Positions 49,001-61,000 of a stretch of 64,000 bases of DNA are shown one piece after another; the first letter of the stretch is position 1; every line of letters begins with the position of its first letter. The stretch covers positions 81,882,712 to 81,946,711 of the forward strand of contig JAVMKO010000009.1 of the NCBI GenBank assembly GCA_032164245.1, written 5' to 3'. The DNA is from Sternotherus odoratus. Taxonomy: Eukaryota > Chordata > Testudines > Kinosternidae. Both the position numbers and the translations under genes were made by a program. The notes beneath the pieces were generated by a model. It made no database searches, had not been told where the DNA came from, and saw nothing but the letters and a program-made list of their open reading frames with translations.

Positions 49001-52000
49001 CAGAGAGTAATCAATCATTAGAACAATTTTCCAAGGGTCATGGTGAATTCTCTACCACTGACCATTTTAAAATCAAGACTAGATGCTTTTCTAAAAGATC
49101 TGTTCTAGGAAGTATTTTGGGGTAGTTCTATGGCCTGTGTTATACAGGATACTAGATGATGGTCCCTTCTGGCCTTGGAGTCTATTAATAAGGGGCCATG
49201 GATTTGAATTTTCAGACAGACCACAACATTTTAGCTAAGTTATCGTGACCTTGGTCCCATTTAGCCTTAATCCACTCCTGCTTATTACTGTGATTTAGGG
49301 AAAGTAATGAGAAACCATAAAAGTGAAATGTCACCCTACCAGGTCCTCTTAGAATAAATTTTTATTTTTTCATTTTGCTTTTTCTCCCAACTAGTTTGTA
49401 GAAACACAAAAGTGCTTTTTGAATAAGATTTATCAAGCACTAAACTAAATTGATTGTGCTTTGAGCAGAGTCTGGGTTTTAATTTGTCTTTATAGCTGAC
49501 ACATATGCTACTGATTCTTCTCCAAATAATGGAAGTTTATGACCAGAGCTTAATTGCTGTAGATTACATTTGGGTTTCCAGTGTTTATGGTGTCATATTT
49601 CAAACAGTGTTTCCTTGGGGCTATGTAGGAGGTCAATGGGGGTCAGGTATAATGATCCAGCAAAGTCTGGGGGTTGGGACAAAAAAGATATACAAATTAC
49701 TAAACAAAAATCAAACCCACTCTAATTAGAGAAGTATCTCGTGCTGCATTTTTTCATTTAGATAATGACAAATCAAGCATAATTACAATTTAATATATTC
49801 AAATCCCTCTTCCTCATTATCACCTGAAGAAGAAAATCACATGTTAGCGAGAGTTACTGTTTCACAGATGTAGGACTAGACACTTGCATCCCATAACATC
49901 AGTTGTTTTGATTAACCTGCAAAAAATTCTGCTCATAAAATGAGGGTTGAGGAGAGATGAGATGTGATCTGCAGCTAGAAAAATACCATACTACTGAAAT
50001 TATAATATCCAAATCATGAGGTTTGAATTTGGTGCTTTAGCAAATGGCATTCTCTTTGGCATTTTCCAAAATATGCATAATTCCAATAAAAGAACTGTAC
50101 AAATTAGACCAGCAAATAAGTGAGCATGTGAATTGTAATATCCAGTATGTTTTATGTATCACAGTCCATGGTCATTACCATGAGAGTCTTTTAAATTAAT
50201 ATTAAAGACTCTGCTCTTGCTCCTATTGAAATCGGTTAGGCACTTCTTTTCAGTTGCTTATAACTTTGCCAGAGTTTAACTGTTTGGGCTGACATTTTCC
50301 ATGCTGGGTATCTGGCTCAGGCTGACTTTTATTTATTTTTGGAAAATTTCAGCCAAAATGGCTCAGCTGTTTTCAAGAATGAGGTTAGAGAAAAATATGT
50401 TGTTTTGCCCATGTTTTTAAAAAATAATAATCTGGTAACCTCTTCTTTTCCTTGATACAGAGACCATCCCTGTGCTTTAGACCAGGGACTTGAAATTTAG
50501 CAGCAAGATCACCCTGGGTCCAGGAATGTGCCTTTTGCCCTCCCTGTGAAACTCCAGACAAATTTTGACCAAGTTATAAACCTTGGGAAAATTGTAATTC
50601 GCCCATCTTCAGTAGAGAGTTCTTAGATTTTAGCAGCTAAATTCCCCCATGATTTTGTTCACTGTTTTTGTTTGTGCTAGATTTTAAGATTTCGGCTTAC
50701 TAATGAACCATGTTGGACACCAGTATAATGCCACATGATGGGAGTTCGGGGGGAGGGGGGAGATTCAGTTGGTTTTAAAAAAAAACTAGATTTTGTGTGC
50801 AATGTCCTATGTTAAAAGAATATATTAGGTTGCAAAGTCAGGTCTTTAAAAGTTAGGAAATTCCAGAATTATGGTTACTTCTTCAACCTTAATTTGCCCC
50901 CCGGTGCATATGTCCTGCATAGCCTATTGGAAGGGGCTACTTCCAGGAGTGGGGCAACCATATCAGAGAATTGGGATTGGCTAACATGGTGGAGTCAGTC
51001 CTGAAAACAGTTCTTTTAAGACTCACAGAAAGGCCACTTAAGATGGTGGTCATTTGTCCCCAATATTCAAATAAATAAAATCCAGTGATACCAGTGCTAC
51101 AAACATTCTCACAGAGCCACTATAAATAACGCATAAAAATTAGTGCTCATTGAAACTTTGTAATTCTGACAAATGGCACATAAATCGTAACACATATATT
51201 TATAACACCCATTGCTATCTTAAGTGGGCCTTTTTGTTTGTTTGTTTCTATTTAGTGTCTCTAAGTACAAGAGATTGCTCAGAAATTTCAGTTGTTAAAA
51301 TGATAATAAAAAGTAAAGGAAGAAATCTATAGTGTATGCAAATGTTTCTATAAAATATATCCAAGATTTGACACAAGGCTTTCAAACATAATTAAACTTT
51401 ACAGCCCTCCTGTAAGTAGGTTTACAAAACTATCGTCTTAGTCTTTGAGCAAAACAGGGTTCCATAGCCTTTACTCTAATCTAACTAAACATTTACCCAA
51501 TATTCTGAACTTCCTAACATTATAGGTGGGGCTAGTAGCACTGCCTCTTATTAAGATTACTTGACACTGCCCATATAAAACTCTGGTTTCAGTTGCTTAT
51601 AACTTTGCCAGACTTTAAATGTTTGATCTGAAATCTTTGACGTCAGGTGTCTGTCTCAGGCTGAATTTTATTAGAAAATTTCAGCCAAAAACAGTTCAGC
51701 CATTTCCAAGAAGGAGGCTGGGGGAAAGTACCTTGTTTTACCCATGTTGGAAAATTCTGATGACATTTTCTTGGAATAAATCTAGCATCCCCATACTTTA
51801 GAGCGGGGCCTTGAAATTAGGTAGGGAGGTCACCCTGGTGTCAGGAATGTGCCTTTTGCCCTTGTTGTGAAAATCTGACCAAATATGGCCAAGTTATAAA
51901 CCTTTGAAAAAATCACAGTTGGTAGATGCTTAGTGGAGACTTAGATTTTTGCTACTAAATCCCCTGAAGATTTTATCCTCAGTGAGCATGCTCCATCCCC

Positions 52001-55000
52001 TCACAGCTCTTAGCGCTGAACAGATTCCACATGTACTGACCCCATAGAGTTCTGAACATGCTCCAGCCCAGAACTAGGGAAACTCAGATTAACTTTCCCT
52101 GTGGTTGCTGCTGCCAGCTGCTATGGGATAAGTGGGGCCAGATACCAGAACTGAGACCCCTTCTGTCATGTGCTCTCAATGACCCTGCAGCTGGCACCCA
52201 GGCAGAGTAGAGGAGGGCTGGACAAAGAGTCTGGGACTAGGAGCCAGGGGTGGGGTGAACGGACTAGAAGAGAGAGATTTGTTAAGGAGCTAGGTATATG
52301 GGCGAGGGAGAACAGCGAGTGGCTGGGCAGAGACTGGGGCAAGGAGCCAAATGGAAGACGGGGGGAGATTGAGATTGGATGAAGAGCCCAGGGAGGGAAC
52401 AATTGGGACTGGCTGGAAAGGGAGCCTGTGACTGTATGTGGCATGGGGGACAGAGTAGGAGTCAGGAAGGAGATTTGGATTTGGGCACTGAGCCCAGAGT
52501 GGGAAACTAGGACTGGCTGGGCAACGCGACTGGTACTGGGATGAGAAGCCTGAGGACTGGGACAAGAACAGCCTGGAGGAGATGGGGCAGATGGGGTCAA
52601 GTTTGGGGGAAATGGGAAGACAAGTCTTTGCCCACTACAGACCACTTCTCACTGGAGTCTGGAATGAAACTCACCATTTTTCAGCTGCTAGCAGATAGCC
52701 ATGTATCCCACTGGCAAAGTGTGTATCTCATCCCCGTCGAGTGCTGGTCCACATAGAGGATGACAACCTACTACTGCTATAAGTTACTCTCTTAGCTCAA
52801 GTGATGGGTCTGTATGGTGGATCTAGAGGTTCCAGCCCTGCTGATGACTTGTGGGTGTCAGTATGATGCCACATGATGGAATTTCTGTTTATGATTTTTC
52901 AGTTTGCTTTTTTTAAAAAACTCTAGAAAACATCCTCTCCCCCAAATCAAACTCTTAAAACAACAGTAATAAAGATGCAGAGTCAAGCATTCAAAAGTTA
53001 GGAAATGTCAAGATTAAAGTTGCCTTAATTTGGCTCCCTGGTGCATTACAGTACAGCAGAGGAAGGGAACCTATGGCAAGGGTGCCGAAGGTGGCACACG
53101 AGCTGATTTTAAGTGGCACTCACACTGCCTGGGTCCTGGCCACCAGTCTGTGGGGCTCTGCATTTTAATTTAATTTTAAATTAAGCTTCTTAAACATTTA
53201 AAAAACCTTACTTACTTTACATACAATAGTTTAGTTCTATATTATAGACTTATAGAAAGAGACCTTCTAAAAATGTTAAAATGTATGACTGGCACACAAA
53301 ACCTTAAATTAGAGTGAATAAATGAAGACTTGGCACACCACTTCTGAAAGGCTGCCGACCCCTGTGGTAGAGTCTTATTAGAAGATCATGTACTAGTTTT
53401 CCCATAGGACTAAGCTGACCATACGTCCCGTTTTGAACGAGACAGTCCCGTTTTTTTCATGTTTTTGAACCGTCCCATCTTTTTGTCAAAAATATCAATT
53501 TTGTCCCGTTTTTGGGGCAGGTGCAGGACTCCCAAGATCTTAGGTGAAGAATCTTGCTACCTAAGGACAAGTATCAGATGTCAAAATCTCCGATGAGCAA
53601 ACTGCGCTCATCGGAGACTTTGACATCTGATACTAGTCCTTAGGTAGGGAGAGGAGGTAGTGGACGGAGGGAGAGAGCAGGGAGGAAGGGAGGGATGGAG
53701 AAGGGGGATGGAGAGAAGGGAGGGATGGAGAGAAGGAGGGAAGGAGGCATAGAGAGGAGGAGGCGGCAGCGGGCGGCGGGCTGAAGCCGACGGCGGATCG
53801 GAGCTGTCCGGAGCCGCAGCCGGGGGCCGAGCGCGCCGGCGGGGGAGCTGCCGGCCGGGTTTTATGACTCATAATCACATAAATTCAGTTAGGTGATTAT
53901 GAGTCATAAAACGTCCGCTGCCCCCCCCCCTGCCGCCGCCGCCGGCACGCTCGGCCCCCCGGCTGCGGCTCCGGACAGCTCCACTCCCTACCCCCATCTC
54001 TTCTCTCATCCATCCATCCTCTCCCTTCTCACCTTCGTGCCTTCTCTCCCTCTGTCCCCTCCATCATCTTCATCCCTCATCCCCCCTTCTCTCTCTCCCT
54101 CCATCCTCTTCATCCCCCATCCCTGTTCTGCTTATTCCTCCATCCATCCCCCCGACCCCCCTCTGCCTCCTCCCCGCCCGGCACTGGGGGGCCCAGGTGG
54201 GGCCATGCCCCCCCACACCCTGTCCCGTTTTTGCCATCCCAATGTCCCGTTTTTGTCTAAAGGAAATATGGTCAGCCTACATAGGACCCCTCCCTCATTG
54301 AGTGCACAGGACTTGTTCTGGGGTGAATCAGGGTTGTATACTAAACGAGGCTGTTGTCTATAGACACCCTGATTCATTTGTTGCAGAAGCTGGAAGGTAT
54401 GTAGTGAGGGAGACAGAAGACTGGTGGAAGAGAGGTTGTTCTCAAGGTTAATGCAGTTGAATGTTGCCCTGGAGAAGTGGAGTCCATCCCTGTCTCTCTG
54501 TAGGGATAGCCTCCTTGCCCAGAGTTCTTATGTAATGCTGGGCAAGTCACTTAAACCAAAACTATCACAGAGGGTTATTAATTGTGTGTTCCTCATTTTT
54601 TGAGTGCCCAGCTTGATACCCTGGTGTCTGATTTGCAGAAGGGCTAAGCACTCTCAGCTGTCACTGAAGTCAGATTATTAGCTCTCTTCCAGTCTTCTGA
54701 AATTTCCCCAGTTCTTCAAGGCTTACTAAAAATCACCTTTTATGGTCCAGTGAGTTCCTATGCTAGTTCTTTTAAAACTCTTGGATGGAGGTTATCCGGA
54801 CCTGATGTTTTTAAAATGTCTAACTTTAGTGGCTTCTTTTAATGTCCTCCTGAGATATTAGTGGAATGGAAATAATGTCTCATCACTATATGACATTATC
54901 ATCTGTTTTTTCCATAAATATGGAACAGAAATAAGAATAGTTCTGCCTTTTCTGTATTATTATTGCTAATTCTACCATTTCCACCTAGTAATGGACCAAT

Positions 55001-58000
55001 ACCATTTTAGGATGCTTTTTTCCCCTGATATATTTTTAAAAACTCTTCTTTTCCTTAACTCTGCCTGCTATAGATTTCTTAACCGGTAACATGTTCCTTG
55101 ATTGTGCATTTTTCAGTATCTAATTAGGTGTTTGTAAAAGACTGCCAATTATCATTCAAATTTTTCTGATTAAATTATTCCTCCCAGATGACTTGGCTCA
55201 GTTGTTTTCAGCTTTGTGAAACTGGCTGTCTTAAAACACCAAGAACACATATTACCAGTCTGGACTTTATTCTGCTTGCACATTATAAGTGTGACGAAGT
55301 ATGATCACTTGTACTTTAGCAAACATTAATTTTAGTTCTCTGATCAGTTCCTCTATCAGCTAGGACCAGGTTGAATAAAGAATTCCCCCATGTTGGCTAC
55401 AACACTTTTTGAGTTAGGAAATTGTCATCTATAATGTTTAGAAATTTCAATGATGTTTTAGTACTAGCAGCATGAGCCCTCCAGTATGTCACTCGAATTG
55501 AAGGCCCACATGATCATTTAAATGAATTATAACTATTGGTTTTAACATTCCAGTTATGATGTTGCCTTCCCATCTGGTTAGAAGAAAGCGTTTCAAAATA
55601 TCTCAAGGAATTGTAATATGTACGTGCCAACAAGACAATATAAATCAATAGTCTGCAATACTGTATAGATTGAGTTTAGTCCCCACTTCTCATCCCTCCC
55701 CTTTTGCTAGCACACACACTCCTAGGATATAGCATTTATCACAGGTTAAAAGGGAAAGTGTTTTGGGGTGCTCCATGTCATGTGGGAACATGTCACTGGA
55801 CCTGTTAGGACATGATGGGTCACCTTCACTGCTGGCCTAACTCTATTCAAGTCAAAGGGGTTATGTTGCCTGAGAATTTGTCAGTCACTTTTGACTGTAT
55901 CATCACAAGGGCTCAGCTCCTGAGCTGTTGCCTAGGGTACTCAGCACAACTCAGACTGCGAGGATCCGGAAGTGTCTTTGAACTCCTTTTACTCCCTCAG
56001 TGCTTGGCCAGCTGTACACCGGGTCAATCCCTCAGCACAATTTACAGCAGCCTTGGGGTTGCTCTAAATTGTGCTAGGAATCAGGGATCACTGGCAGCTA
56101 TCTGGAGCTGTTACACCTGACAGGAATAGTCAGGATGCCAGGAAGGCCTGGCTACACCAATTTTTCCCCAACCACACCCCCTAGGGCACCCTCGGGGAGA
56201 AAGATTGGCATAGGAGCCTCTTCAGCTCTGTGCCACTGGAGGATGCTTGTATGCTGGGATGATACTCCTGTGGCCAGTTATGCCAGCAATCAAGTTGCTC
56301 TGCACCAGCAGCAGTTTGGTGTTGATGGGCCCTAATGGAGGACAGAATCTGGCCCAGGTTGTTTCTGTGGTTTGGTTTGATTGTCTGAACCTGGATAGCC
56401 ATGAAACTTAGCATCAGTACATTACATAGGAGTTGTTATTCGTAAATGCAAGTGAAAAAGCAAACCGTGTTTGTCTAGTGGTCATGCAAGGGTCCAACAT
56501 TAAGCTCTGAAGGAATTACAACTTATAGTGTAACTAAATTCAGTTATTTTCAAAGTGTCTGTGTACAGCACTGTAGCATTCTTGGCTTCAGACAGTGTAA
56601 CAGCTGAAAGCTGTGAAGCTTGTAGATTTTACTTCTTTGTCATTATATATGGCTGTGCAATGGCAGAATGCCATTTCCAGGAGATTTCTATGTTTCATGC
56701 TACATATGCCCTGTTTTTATCACCACCTATATCCTCAGGGAGAAAAAAAAGATTGCACACTACTCACCGCAGCGTAGATGAGGGTCAGCGATTGGAACTA
56801 TGTTCTCAAAGTGCCAATAATCCTCCCTCCAGCTGACGATATTTCCTGGGGAACACTCCTTTAACTCACTCTGCTCTCTTATTGTGTCCCACAGTTGAAA
56901 GTAGTACAAGCTTCCAATGAAGCTGCTGCTGCCCCAAACGATGTAGCCATTCTGGGTTTTGTGCAAATGCCCTAGCACCAAGCTCCCAGCTGGTTCCAGG
57001 CACATGGTTCCATTAATCACTTTATCAGACACTAGGTTGCCATTGTGGTAGACTTGCAGCAGTCTCTGATTACCGTCCCATATGCAGCACACACTGTGCC
57101 ATATAAAAAGAGTTAAATCAAGCTCAATGTCTATCTGTGTGCCAAAAAGATACAGTCTTAGATGTTTGTTTTCACCGCAGAGTCCGAGCTCGAGATCGTT
57201 TATGTCAGTGGAGTTGCTGTTGTTTGTATGGTATGAAAATGCTGTCCAAGAACTGACATTTGTGGTTCTGTTTAGGTCAATGCACACAGTGAATTGGCAT
57301 AGTGAGGGGATTCTGTTGTTGGCCAAGGATACATACTTATTATTCCTTCCAAATAAATCCAGTTTTTTTCCTTTCAGGAAATTTGTTTCTGTAAAAATGA
57401 GGGGAGGGGTGAAAAAGAAGAAGAAAAATCTCACTTTTCAGAGAAAGCTGCAACATGACCTCATTCAGGTACTTTTCTATTAGGATAATTGCTGCATGTA
57501 AATGGATTGTGTCCATCATATGACAGCTGGTTTCTAAATCACTCTCTTGAGCAATATCACAAGATGATCAAAAAATTAAAGGTTTATTCTATTTCTGGCT
57601 CCGTCTCTCTTTGAAATGCAGAGCTGAGGCCTCCTACACCACTGACAGAGGGAGCCTATGTGGGTCTGATTAAACAAAGAAAAGCCAGGGATTTTCAAGT
57701 TTGTTACATTGAAATGGGCACAGAATTCAGCTCTGGATTTCAAAATGACCCACCACTGAGTGCAGGTGTTTGTATCAGAGGTCTTGCTTCAGCCTACTCT
57801 GAATATAGGAGCTATTGGCAAAATTTGGATCTGGGTTTGGAATTCAGACCACACACACATTTCCATGAGACCCCATGGATGCATGTGAGGGCAGAATTTG
57901 GCCACACGGGCCTCATTCTCCATTCCGCACTGGCCCTTTTGCCCTGCTAAGCCAGCTCTGTACTAGAGGAGGTCTCCGCTACACAACGGGAACTAATGGC

Positions 58001-61000
58001 TGGCCAGGTCTCATGGCGCCCATTCCCTTTGCACCATCAGAGAGGTGCAAAGGAGCCATTACAGAATGGAGAACTGAGAGTGAGGGCCTTATATCCTTGA
58101 TTCCCATGGCTACATTCATGCAAGTGATAATAATAGGATTGGGCCCTTTGGGAGTATTCAGAAAAGTTGGAATAATTTTCTTTCTAATTTTTTTTTTACA
58201 CTTGTTAGCACATGCTGCCCTTATCGCCTTCACCCTAGTGTTGCAGTATTGTCAGCATGTCTGAAACAACCTACCTGCCCAGCCCTGGGTCAGAAAGTTC
58301 CTCATTTTGCAACCTTTAATCAGAGTAGCAAACAAATAGTCCCACTGGAGTCCTAACCTTGCTATAACCTTTCCCGAATGTGTATACATTAAAATCCCCA
58401 GTCCTACACAAACCTAGGAAAGCATGTAATGTTCACTGCAATTCAGTCATGGGTGCAAACCTGGGCACTTCCCTGACAGCTCTTTGCACCAGAGAAGCCT
58501 TGGCTGCCAGCACAATGCAGAGAACCCCTCTTCAGCTATGCTAGAAACAAGAGGCATTCATACTCTGCCATAACTTCCTAGAGCTAAAAATCAGAGAGGT
58601 AGCCGTGTTAGTCTGGAATAGCAGAGGTAAGAGAGTCCTGTGGCACCTTAAAGACTAACTAAAGTATTGAAGCATAAGCTTTCGTGGGCTAATACCCACT
58701 TCGTTGGATTGAAGCTTATGCTTCAATACTTTAGTTAGTCTTTAAGGTGTCACAGGACCCTTTCCTAGAGCTACACTCCTAAAGATGAAGTCATTTCCCA
58801 GTGTGGGTGCTTGCTGCTGCTAGCTGTTCCCAGCACCTGAATAGTCATTAAATACTATGAAGTTGGTTAGGAAGAAGGGCAGAAATATTTTGTTGCTTCT
58901 TTTGTCTTTATGATCTGTTTAGAACCTAAATAACCGCTAATGGAAAAAGAACACATCAGCTGCAGTCCAGCAATAAAACTCTCTGTTTCCCTTCCAAGAT
59001 CCCAGAGTTAAGGTGGCTGCTGCCATTAGAGAATTAAGTTAGGCTGCAAAACTGAAGTCTTTGTTCTATACAAAGCCCCGCAGAACATAGAACACCAGTA
59101 AATGACACAATAGAAGCTTCCAGTTTTCTGTCCTCACCTGAGATAGGCCATGAGCCAAATTCTCTACTGGTGTAAATGATCACTGCTCCATTTGGCCCAT
59201 TAACACCAGCAGATAATTTGGACCCATGTATGTGGCAAGACATAGGGACAACAAGGCTTATTTAGCTCCAAAGTATAAGTCAGGCTGTCCGTGGAGTGGT
59301 GATTTACAGGTTTGCCTTACTATCATCCTAACACATTTACATGGGTTTCATTAATGAAAGATTTATTCCTTTTAGGAGAGAACTGCCATGGGGCTGAAGC
59401 CTTTATTACCATATCTCAATGTTTTCTCCAACCCCTTTCTCTAGTGACATCATTTACACCAAACCTTGATTGCTAGCCATACACAGCAGGCATTGTAAAT
59501 CCCCAGAGTCAAACCAGACCTGTAAATCTCAAGTGATTGTTTGCACTTTGAATAAAGGTTACACACGTCATGAACTTGTGAAACCAGGAGGCACTTCCTC
59601 CATCTGCTACATATGCTTCAAATCAGAAGCACTGACTGATTTATAGTCTAACTCTCTGTGGCCAATTAAAACTGAAGCATTGCTTTTCTACCAAAGCCTC
59701 TTTCTCCCACAGTGTCAATAAAGTACTTTCTATGATACATTATCACAGTTTGGGCTGATAACTAATGTGTGAGGGTCCCTGAATTATAAAGTTCAGGTCA
59801 TTGTACCAACCTCATGTTCTAGTATGCAGGTCCTGATCTCATTTACACCAGTGCAATGCTACTGGTTTAAATTGAGTTACTTCTGACCTACACCAGTCCA
59901 GATTAGAACCAGGCCTGTTGGCTTGCATGTGGTGTCACCATTGACACCTGTGAGTAAGGGTGTATGGGAGTTGAAAACAGAAAACAGAAAGGCAGTATTT
60001 TACACCCATTGGGCTGAGGTGTAAATGAGTAAATAAGACTCAAGGCAAAGGAAAATCTGGGCCCTTGTATCTAAATTGGTTGGTTTACAACACAGAGCCC
60101 AACCCAGCTGTGAGAATCCCCATGAACATACTTCTGGGCATGAAGTCAGTGGGCATTTCACCTGTTAGAACTGCAGAATAAGGTCTATAGTGGAGTCATA
60201 ACAGAAAAGGACAGACAGACAGAGATCATCATTTTCAGACCAAGTAGAATGAATTCAATCCTCAAACAGCGCAAGAGAGCACAGCACAGATCTTGGTCAT
60301 CCTTTGCATAGTTATAAAAGGGCTCTGAATTCAGCTTCCTGGAATTCCCCCACTCTAGGGTACCCCCTGCATGGCATTAGGTTGGCAGAACTCTTAGACT
60401 TTAAGGGCAGAAGAACCATCATGATAATCTAATCTGACCTCTGCAGCCTTCCTTTGAGGGTGGCCAGGACACTACTGTGCTCAAGTAATCTCCAGATCAT
60501 AGAACAACCCCTTAGGAGCTACTGCAGCCAACCATAACTTACAGCAGCCCTCAGACTGCTCTAAAATGCATCTGGTGTTACTCTGATCTTTGACCAGTTC
60601 TGAGACTGGAACAGGAGTGTGGGTGAAGGTGGCATACATCCATCTCTGCCCTGCTGTGAAGAACACAGTCAGCTGCAATTGAGGCTACATCTACACTACA
60701 GCACTTATAGTGGCACAGCTGCACTGCTTGTGATGGAGACACTCTATGCCAACAGGCAAAAGCTCTTCCTTAGGCTTAATAACTTCTGCCTCCGTGAGAG
60801 GCAGTAGCTATATCCAGGTGAGAAGCTCTCCCTCCAACATAGCGATGTCTACACTCCCTGGTGCTTAGGTCGGTATAATTGACGTTGCTCATGGGTGTGG
60901 ATTATTCAGACCTCTGAGCGACATTAAGTGCTCGTCTTCACTACCGCGGTCTGGGATCGATCTTCTGGCGATCGATCTATCGTGTCTCGTTAAGACGCGA

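Noticed and set aside
52166..52645. 159-codon minus-strand frame
   Set aside because: Ser/Pro-rich translation of a degenerate G-rich tandem repeat; no homology or splice support.
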